Positions 49,324 to 60,452 are shown, numbered from the stretch's first letter. The stretch is 64,000 nucleotides of DNA from Acidithiobacillus marinus (GCF_002847505.1 NZ_MXAV01000013.1:62001-126000); one strand, 5' to 3'. Notes: generated by a model not told the origin, from the sequence alone. Numbers and translations: made by a program.

Positions 49324-49344
49324 TATTTATCGCTTTGATAAATA
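49324..49344. promoter_or_regulatory. candidate ArsR-type operator (TATTTATC-N5-GATAAATA)
   Basis: TATTTATC (49324-49331) and GATAAATA (49337-49344) are a perfect 8-bp inverted repeat with a 5-bp centre, upstream of the ArsR-family gene and downstream of zwf. Size and AT content fit ArsR-family operators. The rest of the 254-bp gap includes the GGCGACA/TGTCGCC hairpin near the zwf stop (49472-49501). Confidence 0.55.
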
Positions 49345-49471
49345 GTGAATAAAAATAAAACAGGGGGTTTTCGTGAAGGGTTTATCAGCGAATGCTGTAG
49401 ACGCTTGGCTACGGTTTTTTTGATGAAAATCTTGTCTACTGATTAATATACGGTTTTTGCTGTTTTCTGAA

Positions 49472-49501
49472 GGCGACAACCACGGTTCGGAGGCTGTCGC
49501 C
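49472..49501 (-). terminator. hairpin after zwf
   Basis: GGCGACA and TGTCGCC form a 7-bp stem with a 16-nt loop starting about 10 bp after the zwf stop on the minus strand. The following bases are TTC rather than a long U-run, so termination strength is uncertain. Confidence 0.4.
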
Positions 49502-49511
49502 ATGGCACTGC

Positions 49512-50978
49512 TTAGAGATGATTACGCCAGTACTGATCTTCCTTATCCATGATACGGATTGCCTCGTCGGGTCCCCAGGAGCCGGCGGGATAAGTCAGGA
49601 TATAATCTGAGTCCCGTCCCCAGGCCTTGATGATCGGATCTACAACACGCCAGGCCCACTCCACTTCGTCAAAGCGAATAAACAGCGCCTTATCGCCTTC
49701 CATGACATCCAGCAACAAGGCCTCATAAGCATCCAGCTCCTGTTCTCCATCCTTGCGATAGGAGGCATTGAGCTGTACCGGGCGAACGCGCATTTCCAGT
49801 CCCGGTTCCTTGATCTGGATTTCGGTTTTCATACTTTCCGGCTCCAGGGAGAGCAGAATCCAGTTAGGTTCGATTTTTTCGATGCTGGTTTCCCGAAAAA
49901 GCTGTTGCGGGGTATGGCGAAAGCGAATGGCGACACTGGATGTTTTGTTTTCCAGGCGCTTGCCAGTACGCAGATAAAAAGGCACACCACGCCAGCGCCA
50001 GTTATCGATGTAAAATTTTGCCGCTACATAGGTTTCGGTGACGGAGTTGGTTTCTACCCCGGCTTCGTCCTGATAGCCGGGAACATGCTGATCGTCCACG
50101 ACTCCCGGACCATATTGGGCACGCATGGCATAAGCCGTCACCGCCGATTTGGGGATGGGACGAATGGAGCGGAGCACCTTCACTTTTTCGTCGCGCAGGG
50201 TATCGGCTTCCAGAGAGGGCGGAGGTTCCATGGCCACCAGGGTCAGAATCTGCATCAGGTGATTCTGGAGCATGTCGCGCAACGCGCCAGCCTGATCATA
50301 ATAACCGGCCCGGCTTTCGATACCGCCTTTTTCGGCCACGGTAATTTGTACGTGGTCAATATAATTACGGTTCCAGAGTGATTCTATTGCCAGATTGGCA
50401 AAACGGTACACCATCAGATTCTGAACGATTTCCTTGCCTAGATAATGGTCAATGCGATAAATCTGTTCCTCGCGGAAATGATGGTGCAGTTGCTCGTTTA
50501 GATGTATGGCACTTTCCAAGTCATCGCCGAAGGGTTTTTCGATGACAATACGATAATCCCCCTCCTGATTGAACCCGGCACCCGAGAGCTGCTGGACGAC
50601 CGGAATGAAATCGGCGGGTCGGATAGCCAGATAAAATATGGTGGCAGCCGGTTTGTCCGCGCCTTCAGGAGTGAGAGCGCTGCGCAGTTGTTGATAGGAT
50701 TCCTTGTCGTGAATTTCGCCCCGTACATAACTGAAATGTCGGCAAAAATCATCGAAGTGCTCGGGATGGTAATTTGTGGCATAGGTTTCCAGCTGTTCGC
50801 GGAGAAAGTCCTGCCAGCCATGATCGTCCCAGGGACGCCGACCAAAGGCGAGAATGCGCATTTCTTTAGGCATCATCCCGGCACATTCCAGATGATAGAG
50901 GGCGGGAAGCAATTTTTTGCTGGCCAGATCGCCGGTGGCGCCAAAAATGACAAACTGGCAAATGCACTGATTATCCAC
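49512..50978 (-). CDS. zwf: glucose-6-phosphate dehydrogenase
   Basis: Oxidises glucose-6-phosphate to 6-phosphogluconolactone with NADP+, the first step of the oxidative pentose-phosphate pathway. The 488-residue product has the coenzyme motif GATGDLASKKL near residue 14 and the substrate motif RIDHYLGKEIVQN near 175, with catalytic His. It follows gnd directly: the gnd stop and zwf start are adjacent. In an autotroph the pair would supply NADPH when sugar phosphates or glycogen are used. Confidence 0.96.
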   Translation of the reverse strand: MDNQCICQFVIFGATGDLASKKLLPALYHLECAGMMPKEMRILAFGRRPWDDHGWQDFLREQLETYATNYHPEHFDDFCRHFSYVRGEIHDKESYQQLRSALTPEGADKPAATIFYLAIRPADFIPVVQQLSGAGFNQEGDYRIVIEKPFGDDLESAIHLNEQLHHHFREEQIYRIDHYLGKEIVQNLMVYRFANLAIESLWNRNYIDHVQITVAEKGGIESRAGYYDQAGALRDMLQNHLMQILTLVAMEPPPSLEADTLRDEKVKVLRSIRPIPKSAVTAYAMRAQYGPGVVDDQHVPGYQDEAGVETNSVTETYVAAKFYIDNWRWRGVPFYLRTGKRLENKTSSVAIRFRHTPQQLFRETSIEKIEPNWILLSLEPESMKTEIQIKEPGLEMRVRPVQLNASYRKDGEQELDAYEALLLDVMEGDKALFIRFDEVEWAWRVVDPIIKAWGRDSDYILTYPAGSWGPDEAIRIMDKEDQYWRNHL

Positions 50979-51899
50979 TCAGTCCTCCTTTTGTACGGCA
51001 TGGCCGCCAAACTGATTACGCATCATGGCCAACAATTTGGCCGCATAGTCGTCCTTCCCCTGTGAGGCCCAGCGCATCTGCAGGGCCAGGGTAATGACCG
51101 GTGCCGGGATTTTCATGGCCAATGCCGCCTGTGCCGTCCAGAGGCCTTCGCCGGAATCTGCCACCACCGGAGCAATGTCGTCCAGAACCTGATCCTTATG
51201 TAAGGTGTCCGCTGTCAGATCCAGTAGCCAGGAGCGCACGACACTCCCGTAGCGCCACATCTCGGCCACATTGGCGAGGTCCAGGTGGAATTCCTCTTTG
51301 GCCTGCAAAATAGCAAAGCCTTCCGCCAGCGCCTGCATCATGCCGTACTCGATCCCATTGTGAACCATTTTCACAAAGTGCCCGCTGCCCACGGGTCCAC
51401 AGTGGAGCCAGCCCTGATCTTCTCCGGGGGCCAGGGCTTTCAGGAAGGGGGTCACCCGGGCTACCGCTTCCTGACTGCCGCCCACCATCAGGGCATAGCC
51501 TTCTTTTAAGCCCCAAACGCCACCGGAAACGCCAGCGTCTATATAATGCACTCCTGCGGCTTCTACTTTAGCGGATTGGGCCATGGAATCTTCATAAAGC
51601 GCATTGGCACCATTGACCAGGATGTCTTCCTTACTGAGCAGCGGCAGCAACTGATCAATATGGGACTGAGTAGCTTCACCAGCAGGTAGCATCAACCAGA
51701 TGACCCGGGGGGCAGGGAGCTTCTGGACCAGTTCTTCCAAGGTGCTGGCCGCATGCATGCCCGTTTCCTGGGCCAGATCGGTGGCCTTTTGCGCATGGCG
51801 ATTGTATACCGTGACATCCAAGCCCTTGAGGTGCAAGCGTCGCGCCATGTTGGCACCCATCCGACCAAGACCAACCATGCCAATTGCGGGTTTACTCAT
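50979..51899 (-). CDS. gnd: 6-phosphogluconate dehydrogenase, decarboxylating (short type)
   Basis: Oxidatively decarboxylates 6-phosphogluconate to ribulose-5-phosphate. The 306-residue product is the short, often NAD-preferring type rather than the 470-residue form. It has GLGRMGANMARRL, DAGVSGGVWGLKEGY, and VKMVHNGIEYGMMQ with the catalytic Lys and Asn. The ATG at 51899 has AGGAG upstream; the longer open frame is not coding. No pgl gene is adjacent. Confidence 0.95.
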   Translation of the reverse strand: MSKPAIGMVGLGRMGANMARRLHLKGLDVTVYNRHAQKATDLAQETGMHAASTLEELVQKLPAPRVIWLMLPAGEATQSHIDQLLPLLSKEDILVNGANALYEDSMAQSAKVEAAGVHYIDAGVSGGVWGLKEGYALMVGGSQEAVARVTPFLKALAPGEDQGWLHCGPVGSGHFVKMVHNGIEYGMMQALAEGFAILQAKEEFHLDLANVAEMWRYGSVVRSWLLDLTADTLHKDQVLDDIAPVVADSGEGLWTAQAALAMKIPAPVITLALQMRWASQGKDDYAAKLLAMMRNQFGGHAVQKED

Positions 51900-51996
51900 G
51901 TCCAACTCCTTCGCGTATGCGTCTGTCGGGAAAATGATATGCTTAGAGTATAGACTTGTTCTGCTTTCATTGTTTTCTGCATAAGGAAAAAACCGC

Positions 51997-53178
51997 ATGA
52001 AACTGGGTACTCCATGTTCTGCTTCGGCAACCAGACTGATGATGCTGGGTGCCGGAGAGCTGGGAAAAGAAGTGTTAATTGCCGCCCAACGTCTGGGTGT
52101 AGAGACCATTGCCGTGGATCGCTATGCGGATGCGCCCGCCATGCAGGTCGCCCATCGCGCCTATGTGCTGGATATGACTGATCCCGAAGCCATCCTCGCG
52201 TTGGTCAGGCGCGAGCAGCCTCACTACGTGGTGCCGGAGATCGAAGCCATTGCTACGTCTGCCCTGGAACACATTGAAAACTCGGACATGGCGATGGTGA
52301 TTCCCTCGGCACGGGCGGTGCAACTGACCATGGATCGCGAAGGTATTCGCCGTCTGGCTGCCGAACAACTGGAGCTGCCGACCTCCCCATATCGCTTTGC
52401 CGGAACTTTGCCGGAACTGGAAGCGGCTGCGGCGGAACTGGGTTTTCCCTGTGTGATCAAGCCGGTCATGTCCTCCAGTGGCAAGGGACAATCAGTGGCG
52501 CGCAGTGCAGCGGAATTACCCCTGGCCTGGCAGGAGGCACAAACTGCCGGGCGGGTAGGCGCGCAAAAAGTCATTGTCGAGGGTTTTGTGGATTTTGATT
52601 TTGAAATCACTGTGCTGACGGTGCGTTCGGCTTTTGGCACGGTGTTTTGCCCGCCTATCGGCCATCGTCAGGAAGCCGGTGATTATGTGGAGTCCTGGCA
52701 ACCCCAGGCGATGTCCCAGAAGGCTCTGGAAGATGCGCAAAATATGGCCCGGCAGGTGACGGATAACCTCGGCGGTCGGGGATTGTACGGGGTGGAGTTT
52801 TTTGTGCAGGGCGAGCAAGTCATTTTCAGTGAGTTGTCCCCCCGGCCCCATGATACCGGCCTGGTCACTCTGGCCAGTCAGCGTCAGAATGAGTTTGAAC
52901 TGCACCTGCGGGCCATTCTCGGCTTGCCAGTGGATCCGGGGTTTCGGCGGGCTTCGGCTTCGGCGGTGATTCGCGGCAAAAACCTGGGCTGGGGACCTTG
53001 TTACTCTGGCCTGGAAACGGCCCTGGCGGTGCCCGAGAGCGATATTCGCCTCTTCGGCAAACCCCAGGCCCAAAAACTCCGACGTCTGGGGGTGGCGGTC
53101 GCTTCCGGAGCTGATGTGGAAGAAGCCCGGGGCAGGGCGCGCAGCGCCGCTGCGGCCATTACCGTCAGTCCGTCTTAG
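51997..53178 (+). CDS. purT: formate-dependent phosphoribosylglycinamide formyltransferase
   Basis: ATP-grasp enzyme that formylates GAR with formate in purine synthesis, bypassing the folate-dependent PurN. The 393-residue product has [13 protein letters not shown] at the N-terminus, the ATP-grasp core ([15 protein letters not shown]) and [22 protein letters not shown]. This is full length. It overlaps the convergent aminotransferase gene by 4 bp at the 3' end. Confidence 0.95.
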   Translation: MKLGTPCSASATRLMMLGAGELGKEVLIAAQRLGVETIAVDRYADAPAMQVAHRAYVLDMTDPEAILALVRREQPHYVVPEIEAIATSALEHIENSDMAMVIPSARAVQLTMDREGIRRLAAEQLELPTSPYRFAGTLPELEAAAAELGFPCVIKPVMSSSGKGQSVARSAAELPLAWQEAQTAGRVGAQKVIVEGFVDFDFEITVLTVRSAFGTVFCPPIGHRQEAGDYVESWQPQAMSQKALEDAQNMARQVTDNLGGRGLYGVEFFVQGEQVIFSELSPRPHDTGLVTLASQRQNEFELHLRAILGLPVDPGFRRASASAVIRGKNLGWGPCYSGLETALAVPESDIRLFGKPQAQKLRRLGVAVASGADVEEARGRARSAAAAITVSPS

Positions 53179-54356
53179 TTGTTTACGAAGTGTTCGATGC
53201 GATCCAGAGCCATTTCCAGATTTTTGTCGCTGGTCGCAAAGGACAGGCGAATATGCCCCGGTGTGCCAAAGGCTGAGCCGGGTACTACCGCCACGCCTGC
53301 CTCCAGCAGAGCCTCGGCCAGCATCAGGTCGTCTTGTATGCCCTTGGCCTGCATCAGCTCCTGAAAGCCGGGAAAGCTGTAAAAGGTGCCATCTGATGGC
53401 AGTACGGCCACACCGGGGAGGCTTTGCAGGCGACCGTACACGTAATCATGGCGACGGCGGAAGGCGTGCACCATTTCATGAATGGCTGCATCTCCGCCTT
53501 CCAGGGCAGCCTGGGCGGCTACCTGGGAGATGGAAGTCGGATTGGAGGTGCTTTGCGACTGGACGGTGTCCATAGCGGTGATGAGTTCCCTGGGACCGGC
53601 GCAATAGCCAATCCGCCAGCCGGTCATGGCGTAGGCTTTGGATACGCCATTCATGACGATGCAGCGCTCTTTCAAGTCGGGACAGGCGTTGGCAATATTG
53701 ACGAAAGGTTCATTCTGAAACAGGATTTTTTCATACATGTCATCGCTGGCAATCAGAATGCGGGGATGACGGCGGAGTACTTCTCCCAGGGCTTCCAGCT
53801 CGCTGCGGCTGTAGGCCACACCGGACGGATTGGAAGGACTGTTGATGACCAGCAAGCGGGTATTTTCGGTGATGCTGGCTTCCAGTTGCTCGGGCAGGAT
53901 TTTGAAATGCTGGGTTGCACCGGTGTCAATGATCACCGGACAGGCTTCGGCGAGGAGGACCATGTCCGGATAGGATACCCAATAGGGAGCAGGAATGATG
54001 ACCTCATCTCCACTATCCAGCAACGCCTGACAAAGATTGAAAAAACTCTGTTTGCCACCAACCGAAACCAGTACCTCATGGGGTTGATAGTGGAGATGGT
54101 TATCCCGGGCGAATTTGGCAACGATGGCGGCTTTCAGCTCGGGAGTGCCACCGACAGCGGTATATTTGGTAAAGCCCCGCTGAATCGCCTGAATGGCGGC
54201 TTCCTTGATATATTCCGGCGTGTCGAAATCAGGTTCGCCGGCACCCAGACTGACAATGTCTTTTCCTTCTCGACGAAGTTGCTGTGCACGGGCAGTAACG
54301 GCAAGTGTCGGTGAAGGGCGCACCGCACTGACGCGGCGAGAAAGACGAATATCCAC
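53175..54356 (-). CDS. class I pyridoxal-phosphate aminotransferase (aspartate type)
   Basis: A 393-residue fold-type I aminotransferase of the aspartate/prephenate-type (subgroup Ib). It has [11 protein letters not shown] at the N-terminus, the PLP lysine in [15 protein letters not shown] and [12 protein letters not shown]. The substrate is most likely aspartate/2-oxoglutarate; some relatives use prephenate. Converges with purT over 4 bp. Confidence 0.92.
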   Translation of the reverse strand: MDIRLSRRVSAVRPSPTLAVTARAQQLRREGKDIVSLGAGEPDFDTPEYIKEAAIQAIQRGFTKYTAVGGTPELKAAIVAKFARDNHLHYQPHEVLVSVGGKQSFFNLCQALLDSGDEVIIPAPYWVSYPDMVLLAEACPVIIDTGATQHFKILPEQLEASITENTRLLVINSPSNPSGVAYSRSELEALGEVLRRHPRILIASDDMYEKILFQNEPFVNIANACPDLKERCIVMNGVSKAYAMTGWRIGYCAGPRELITAMDTVQSQSTSNPTSISQVAAQAALEGGDAAIHEMVHAFRRRHDYVYGRLQSLPGVAVLPSDGTFYSFPGFQELMQAKGIQDDLMLAEALLEAGVAVVPGSAFGTPGHIRLSFATSDKNLEMALDRIEHFVNN

Positions 54357-54489
54357 GATTATTCACTCCAGCTTTCATTTTCAGCAGGTGCGTCTATTGC
54401 ACACAAGAGCGCAAATGATAAGCATCCGTCGCGTAAAATCAACTATTTTGCGGTAGATACAGTGGCGCTCAGGATGATGGATAGGCAGG

Positions 54490-54520
54490 TTGACATTACA
54501 ATTAGCTACAAGGATATGAT
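54490..54520 (+). promoter_or_regulatory. candidate MerR-type promoter of copA
   Basis: TTGACA (54490-54495) and TATGAT (54515-54520) are separated by 19 bp, the long spacer typical of MerR-family (e.g. CueR) promoters that need DNA distortion to fire. The centre of the spacer has AGCT but no strong dyad, so CueR binding is uncertain. No merR/cueR gene is in the window. A CAGGCA-N5-TGCCTG hairpin (54529-54545) lies in the leader. Confidence 0.5.
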
Positions 54521-54528
54521 CTGTCCAT

Positions 54529-54545
54529 CAGGCATATACTGCCTG
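54529..54545 (+). repeat. small inverted repeat in copA leader
   Basis: CAGGCA and TGCCTG are a perfect 6-bp inverted repeat around TATAC, about 30 bp before the copA ATG and just after the proposed start of transcription. It could be an operator or an RNA hairpin. Confidence 0.4.
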
Positions 54546-54574
54546 GCGCGGTCGGCAAGTGGAACGGGAGCGAG

Positions 54575-57028
54575 ATGAAGCATTTGGAAATTGGTGTGGA
54601 AGGGATGACCTGCGCGTCCTGCAGCAGTCGGGTGGAGCGCAGCCTGAATCGTTTACCAGGAGTGCAGGCCTCGGTGAATCTGGGGACAGAACGCGCGGCG
54701 GTGGATTTTGATCCGGCGCAAATTGATCCGCATGCACTTACGGCTGCTATAGCGGATATCGGTTATCAAGCCGTTGTCGCCCGGACGGAACTGGAGGTGG
54801 ACGGCATGACCTGCGCCTCCTGTAGCAGTCGGGTGGAAAGGGCTCTCGGTAAGGTGTCGGGTGTATTGTCAGCCAGCGTCAATTTGGCTACAGAACGCGC
54901 CATGGTGGATTATCTTCCCGCTAGCACTACCCCGCAGCAGTTGATTGCCGCCATTATTGACGCAGGTTATGCGGCGCGGTCCCTCCATGCGGGGGAACGC
55001 AACGAAGATCACAAAGCCCATGTCATTCGGCAAATGCGCCTTGACCTGATTCTGGCTGTTTTGTTGGCATTACCCATTTTGTTCCTGGCGATGGGGCCGA
55101 TGCTTTCTTCCAGTTTGGATCAGTGGTTGCGACATATGGCACCCTTTACCCATTTTTGGGATTGGGTGCAGGCAGTGCTGGCGACACTCACTCTGGCCGG
55201 CCCGGGACGACGATTTTTTCGTCCCGGTCTGATCGCCTATCGGCATTTATCCCCAGATATGAATTCACTGGTGGCTACAGGAACCGGATCTGCCTGGTTA
55301 TTCAGCATGATAGTACTGATTTTTCCAGAGTGGTTTCAGCAGGTGGGAGCCCATGTCTATTTTGACTCAGCTGCAGTAGTGATTGCTGCCATTCTTCTGG
55401 GTAAATATCTGGAAGAACTGGCCAAGGGGCGGGCGTCAGCGGCGATTCGGCACCTCGCCAGTCTGCAGGCCAGGGACGCTCTGCTGCTCCGGGATGGAGA
55501 AGAACAGCGAGTACCTTTAGACCAGATTCGGGTAGGGGATCATTTGTTGGTGAGACCCGGTGAACGCTTGCCGGTAGACGGCGTTGTCCTGGAAGGAGAA
55601 TCCGATGTAGATGCTTCCATGTTGACCGGCGAGCCGCTCCCAGAGCACAAGCAAGTGGGTGATACGGTCATTGGTGCGACCGTCAATGGTATGGGACGGC
55701 TTATCGTAGAGGCCGGGGCCGTTGGTCAGGATACGGTCATGGCGCATATTATTCATATGGTCGAGCAGGCCCAGGCGGGCAAATTGCCGATTCAGGGGCT
55801 GGCTGATCGCGTGGTTCGGGTGTTCACGCCTCTGGTGATTGGTATTGCCCTGCTCAGTTTTATTCTTTGGTTATTGCTGGGACCGAGCCCGGCCATCAGC
55901 ATCGCCGTGTTGTCGGCAGTGGCGGTGCTGGTGGTGGCCTGTCCCTGTGCCATGGGGCTTGCGACTCCTGCAGCCGTCATGGTGGGCACCGGGCGTGCGG
56001 CGGAACTGGGAGTGTTGTTCCGCAAAGGCTTGGCGCTGGAGACGCTGGCCCAGGTGCACACGATTTGTTTGGATAAGACGGGGACCCTGACTATGGGAAA
56101 ACCCGTTCTAGGCGAAATTAGAGCGGACAATCCGCAGCAGCTTCTTGAGCTGGCTGCTGCACTGGAATCTGTCTCGGAGCATCCGCTGGCCCAGGCCATT
56201 GTCAACGCAGCCAAAAAAAAGGGGATCGAAGTATCTCCGGTGCGTCAGTTTCAGGCTATCCCTGGACGGGGAGTGGCAGGTGTCGTGCAGGATCAGCAGG
56301 TACTGCTGGGCTCTGCGGCCTGGATGCAGGAACAGGGCATTGCCACGGACAAATTTGACCGGGCGGATGCGCAATTTGTCGGGACCTGGGTCTACCTGGC
56401 CGTAGGAGGGCTTCTGTCGGGTAAAATCGCCATTCAGGATCAATTGCGTCCTGAAGCAGCAGCCGTCATCCGCCAACTGACCCGCATGGGTTTGCAGCTG
56501 GTGATGATTACCGGTGACAGCAAGGCTGCGGCGCGGCAGCTGGCGGAAAGCCTGCAATTGCCGACATTCCATGCCGAGGTGCTCCCCCAGGACAAGGCCA
56601 ATATTGTCAAGCAGCTGCAAGGTCAGGGGAGCAAAGTGGCTTTTGTGGGGGACGGGATCAACGATGCACCAGCCCTCGCCCAGGCAGATGTGGGTTTGGC
56701 CATGGCCACCGGTACCGATATTGCGATGGAAACTGCCGACCTGACCCTGACCCATGGGGATCTGGCCGCACTGGTGACGGCCATTCAAGCGTCCCGAAAA
56801 ACCATGGCGACCATCCGTGGCAATTTATTCTGGGCGTTTTTTTACAACATCCTCTTGATTCCGGTGGCCGCTGGCATATTGATACCCTGGGGTTTTCAGC
56901 TCAATCCCATGCTGGCCGGACTGGCCATGGGCATGTCTTCGGTATTTGTGCTCAGCAACAGCTTACGCTTGAAATGGATGCGGCCCTGGATGGCCGCCCG
57001 TACTGAGTCCCCGCAGGCGCGCTTTTAG
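54575..57028 (+). CDS. copA: copper-exporting P1B-type ATPase
   Basis: Exports Cu(I) across the inner membrane. The 817-residue product has two N-terminal heavy-metal-associated domains, each with GMTCASCSS (about residues 10-18 and 76-84). Eight membrane helices follow, with CPC in [11 protein letters not shown], the phosphorylation site [11 protein letters not shown], an SEHPLAQAI nucleotide motif and [10 protein letters not shown]. Tandem HMA domains and CPC mark a CopA-type P1B-1 pump. It overlaps the convergent mutarotase gene by 4 bp. Confidence 0.96.
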   Translation: MKHLEIGVEGMTCASCSSRVERSLNRLPGVQASVNLGTERAAVDFDPAQIDPHALTAAIADIGYQAVVARTELEVDGMTCASCSSRVERALGKVSGVLSASVNLATERAMVDYLPASTTPQQLIAAIIDAGYAARSLHAGERNEDHKAHVIRQMRLDLILAVLLALPILFLAMGPMLSSSLDQWLRHMAPFTHFWDWVQAVLATLTLAGPGRRFFRPGLIAYRHLSPDMNSLVATGTGSAWLFSMIVLIFPEWFQQVGAHVYFDSAAVVIAAILLGKYLEELAKGRASAAIRHLASLQARDALLLRDGEEQRVPLDQIRVGDHLLVRPGERLPVDGVVLEGESDVDASMLTGEPLPEHKQVGDTVIGATVNGMGRLIVEAGAVGQDTVMAHIIHMVEQAQAGKLPIQGLADRVVRVFTPLVIGIALLSFILWLLLGPSPAISIAVLSAVAVLVVACPCAMGLATPAAVMVGTGRAAELGVLFRKGLALETLAQVHTICLDKTGTLTMGKPVLGEIRADNPQQLLELAAALESVSEHPLAQAIVNAAKKKGIEVSPVRQFQAIPGRGVAGVVQDQQVLLGSAAWMQEQGIATDKFDRADAQFVGTWVYLAVGGLLSGKIAIQDQLRPEAAAVIRQLTRMGLQLVMITGDSKAAARQLAESLQLPTFHAEVLPQDKANIVKQLQGQGSKVAFVGDGINDAPALAQADVGLAMATGTDIAMETADLTLTHGDLAALVTAIQASRKTMATIRGNLFWAFFYNILLIPVAAGILIPWGFQLNPMLAGLAMGMSSVFVLSNSLRLKWMRPWMAARTESPQARF

Positions 57029-57927
57029 AGCGGCTCCGCGCTGTAGCACACGCTCAGGGTGTGGGTCTGGCCAGAGGACAACTGTAGCGTATTCTCGGCG
57101 GCATTGGCCGATTCCACACAGAGCATCTGTCGCCATCCCTCCGGGGTGTAGTCGCCCATGGCGGCAGCCTTGTCGGCCCAGGGCGTCCATACGACTGTAG
57201 AATCTGCCTGTTTCTTGCTGATGCGAATACGGCGATGCATGCGCGGATCATGAATGACGCAATCACTCGGGCTGTTCACGTATATCCGGTCGGTTTCGCC
57301 GGTAAAAGTGAGCTTGCCTTCCTGGTGTTGACGCGCAAAACCGGCGGTTTTGTCGAGATAGTCACAGCCATCCAGCCCTTCCAGGTAAACCGACTGAATG
57401 TCCCCCACCAAGAAATAGGTGTGCAAGGCTTCACCCAAGACGACGCTTTCGCTGCCGGCATTGTGGGTTGTCAAATGCATTTCCAGGGTTTCGGAAACCA
57501 CGATCTCCAGGCTTACGGGGGTTTCATGGGGCCATTGCGTCCGGGTTTCTTCGTTGGGCTCCAGGGTCAGGATGATGCGGGTACTGGTATCGCTGCTAGA
57601 GCTTTCACTGACGATCCATAAATGGGTGCGGGCAAAACCATGGGCGGGTAATTGTGGATTATCGGGGTGCGGACCAAACCAGGGCCAGCAGACGGGAATT
57701 CCGCCGCGAATGGATTTGCCAACGGCAAAACGGGATTTTTCCGACAGCCAGATCAGGGGGTCGTACTGGGAACGCGGCTGAAAGGCGGTGAGATGGGCGC
57801 CCTGCAGGAACACACTGGCGCTGGCGCTACGATTGCGAATATCCGCAAAAATTTGTCCACCGGGGCCAAAGCGAAAAAAAAGGTGTTCGGGAATGGCATA
57901 ACGATTCAGCGCATCAAGTGATTGCAT
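57025..57927 (-). CDS. D-hexose-6-phosphate mutarotase (YeaD family)
   Basis: A 300-residue aldose-1-epimerase-like protein of the YeaD branch, interconverting anomers of glucose-6-phosphate-type sugars. It has [11 protein letters not shown] and HGFARTHLW with catalytic His, HTYFLVGD with the second His, and a Glu in LCVESAN. It could support the zwf-gnd pathway encoded 5 kb away. Confidence 0.9.
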   Translation of the reverse strand: MQSLDALNRYAIPEHLFFRFGPGGQIFADIRNRSASASVFLQGAHLTAFQPRSQYDPLIWLSEKSRFAVGKSIRGGIPVCWPWFGPHPDNPQLPAHGFARTHLWIVSESSSSDTSTRIILTLEPNEETRTQWPHETPVSLEIVVSETLEMHLTTHNAGSESVVLGEALHTYFLVGDIQSVYLEGLDGCDYLDKTAGFARQHQEGKLTFTGETDRIYVNSPSDCVIHDPRMHRRIRISKKQADSTVVWTPWADKAAAMGDYTPEGWRQMLCVESANAAENTLQLSSGQTHTLSVCYSAEPL

Positions 57928-58080
57928 GGATTTTCCAAGGCGTGAGAAAATTTTGAATATATTGCGGCGGGAGACGCTTGCCGGTCAATCAAGATCTGCT
58001 GCTGAACCTCTATCCGCAAGCTAAAATCTGCCAGCAGGCGTATACTGCAGCATCCCTGAAATTTATCGACAAGGTGACAA

Positions 58081-59958
58081 GTGGCTCAAAATCCCTGGCA
58101 GCGTCCGGTCAATAAAAATCTCTGGGTACTGTGGAAGCTCAAGCCCTTTCTGCGTTCGCGTCTGCTGCTGCTATCCGCGTATTTGCTGGCTATGCTCTTC
58201 AGTGCGGCGGCTTCTTTAGTGTTGCCCCAGGGCGCACGTTTCATTCTGGACAAGGGCTTTCATAGTTACCAGGCGCTGCTCTGGATCAGTATTGCCCTGT
58301 TGTTGTTGGGCATGTTTACCGTCGCCATGCGTGGCCTCCGCGATGGTTTGGCCACCTGGCTGGGGCAGGGGGTAGTGGCGGATTTGCGGACGGCGGTATT
58401 CAGCCATGCCTTGCATCTTCCCGCGATTTTTTACGAAACCTTCCGCACCGGTGAGGTGATTTCGCGCCTGAGCAGCGATGTCACCATTTTGCGATTTGGT
58501 TTGACGGGAGTGCTGGGGCGGAGTCTGCAAAGCGGAATCACCCTGATTGGCGCTCTGGTCATGATGCTGGTCACCATGCCGCAGTTGTTGATTCCGGGGT
58601 TGATCGCCTTGCCATTGCTGGTGTTTGTGAATCTGCGCTCCGGGCGTTTGCAACGCGGTTATAGCCGCAAAGAACAGGATTATCTGGCGGATCTCAGTGC
58701 CCATACGGAAGAATCCATCAACGGGATTCGGGTCATCCAGGCCCTGACTCTCGAACCTCAGACCGAAACCCGTTATCGCCAGGATATTCACCTCTTGCTG
58801 GGACAGGTTTGGGCGCGGGTAAAAGTGCAGTCCTGGTCGACCTTTTTGACGGGGAGTCTGGTATTTCTCGCACTGAGTGCCATGCTTTACCTGGGCGGAC
58901 TGGCGGTGCTGGAAAAGCAGATAGGGATGGGGGTGCTCGCTGCCTTTCTCCTCTATGCCCTGATGGCGGCGACTTCTCTGGCCTCCCTGGGAGAATTGTG
59001 GGGCAGCATGGCGCGTTTGGCCGGGGCGACGGAACGCCTGCTGGCCCTGCTGGATGAGCCAGCAGAGCATAGTGGCGCCGCCCTGCCCGATAGACGGGAC
59101 CCGGTTACCCTGAAAGCGGAATTAACCGCGCCCGACCGGGCGGAGGATTTTCCCACAACACCTGCATTTTCGCTGCGTTATCCCGCGCGTTTGACTTTGG
59201 AACATGTCGCTTTTTATTACCCGTCACGACCGGATGTACCCGCTATCACGGATATTTCCCTGGATGTGGAACCCGGCGAAACCATCGCTTTTGTGGGCGC
59301 TTCCGGAGCAGGTAAAAGTACGGTGTTTTCTTTGCTCATGCGCCATTATCAACCCAGTACAGGACGTATTTTGCTGGATGGCACCGCCATCGATGCCATG
59401 CCCCTGCGCAGCTTGCGTCAGCAGTTGGCGGTGGTCCCCCAGCATCCGGTCATTTTTTCCATGAGTATTGCCGAAAATATCCTGATGGCCCGGCCCGATG
59501 CCGACGAAGCCGCGTTAGAGGCGGCGGTACATGCTGCCCGGGTGGACGAATTTTCTGATCGACTGGAAGCCAAACTGCAAACCCATGTGGGCGAAAAAGG
59601 CGTGACCTTGTCGGGTGGACAACGTCAGCGCATTGCCATCGCCCGTGCCATTTTGCGCAATCCCCGGGTGCTGATTCTGGATGAGGCAACCAGTGCGCTG
59701 GATGCCGAAAACGAACGATTGATTCAGGAAGCGCTGGCCAACTTGACCGCCCAGCGGACTACCCTGGTGGCTGCCCATCGTTTGGCGACCATCGTCCATG
59801 CCTCCCGCATTGCCGTGCTGGATCAGGGGCAACTTATTGGCCTCGGGAGCCATGAAGATTTGCTGCATAGCTGTCCTACCTACCGCCAATTTGCCGAATT
59901 GCAGCGCCTGCACGAACAATCTTCGGAATTATCCGTAACCTCCAAAAAACGCGCCTGA
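58081..59958 (+). CDS. ABC exporter, MsbA/lipid-flippase-like
   Basis: A 625-residue half-transporter: six N-terminal helices (about 25-325), then an ATPase domain with Walker A GASGAGKST, signature LSGGQRQRIAIARA, Walker B VLILDEAT and H-loop AHRLATI. Family similarity is to MsbA-type lipid and multidrug exporters. A longer-than-usual proline/acid-rich linker (about 335-375) joins the domains. It starts with GTG at 58081. It is about 100 bp upstream of the PspA-linked genes but need not be in their operon. Confidence 0.9.
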   Translation: MAQNPWQRPVNKNLWVLWKLKPFLRSRLLLLSAYLLAMLFSAAASLVLPQGARFILDKGFHSYQALLWISIALLLLGMFTVAMRGLRDGLATWLGQGVVADLRTAVFSHALHLPAIFYETFRTGEVISRLSSDVTILRFGLTGVLGRSLQSGITLIGALVMMLVTMPQLLIPGLIALPLLVFVNLRSGRLQRGYSRKEQDYLADLSAHTEESINGIRVIQALTLEPQTETRYRQDIHLLLGQVWARVKVQSWSTFLTGSLVFLALSAMLYLGGLAVLEKQIGMGVLAAFLLYALMAATSLASLGELWGSMARLAGATERLLALLDEPAEHSGAALPDRRDPVTLKAELTAPDRAEDFPTTPAFSLRYPARLTLEHVAFYYPSRPDVPAITDISLDVEPGETIAFVGASGAGKSTVFSLLMRHYQPSTGRILLDGTAIDAMPLRSLRQQLAVVPQHPVIFSMSIAENILMARPDADEAALEAAVHAARVDEFSDRLEAKLQTHVGEKGVTLSGGQRQRIAIARAILRNPRVLILDEATSALDAENERLIQEALANLTAQRTTLVAAHRLATIVHASRIAVLDQGQLIGLGSHEDLLHSCPTYRQFAELQRLHEQSSELSVTSKKRA

Positions 59959-60056
59959 AGAAAATAACGAACTATAGTCAGAGCTGGCGGTCTCAAATAA
60001 GGTCTTTTGCTTTCAAGCAAAAAACAGATGGGGTAATAAAGGGTGGGAGGCCCTCC

Positions 60057-60437
60057 ATGAGCACAGATTTTGATCAAAGTACCGCCTGGATCAGGCGCGC
60101 GCAAAGCGACATGAAGGCTTTTATTGAAGGATTGGCGGCTCGACTGGAAGGGGATATGCCCGGCATGGTCGAAGTCGAACGCAAAAAAGATGGTTTTTTT
60201 GCCAAGACCAGTCATGTTCACATGATCACCATTCATACGGATAACAATGATTATCTGCTGACCCAGGATGGCGCACATGTTTCCACAGTCCGGGCCAAGA
60301 CGGTGCGTGGCGTGGTCCTCAAACACGAGGATTTACCCCTTACCGCCTGGTTGGAAAGTCTGGTGAAGGATCTCGCCGATTTATCCGGTGAAATGCAGGG
60401 CGCCAGCAATACATTGCACGATTTTCTCATGGGCTAA
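60057..60437 (+). CDS. hypothetical protein, first gene of YbjQ-PspA cassette
   Basis: I do not recognise a family. The 126-residue soluble product has an N-terminal helix (QSDMKAFIEGLAARLEG), a central beta hairpin (VHMITIHTDNNDYLLTQDG) and a C-terminal helix pair (LESLVKDLADLSGEMQGASN). It begins a plus-strand run of four genes with 15- to 30-bp gaps or overlaps, so it is probably part of that unit. Confidence 0.68.
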   Translation: MSTDFDQSTAWIRRAQSDMKAFIEGLAARLEGDMPGMVEVERKKDGFFAKTSHVHMITIHTDNNDYLLTQDGAHVSTVRAKTVRGVVLKHEDLPLTAWLESLVKDLADLSGEMQGASNTLHDFLMG

Positions 60438-60452
60438 GCCCAAGGAGGCGCT

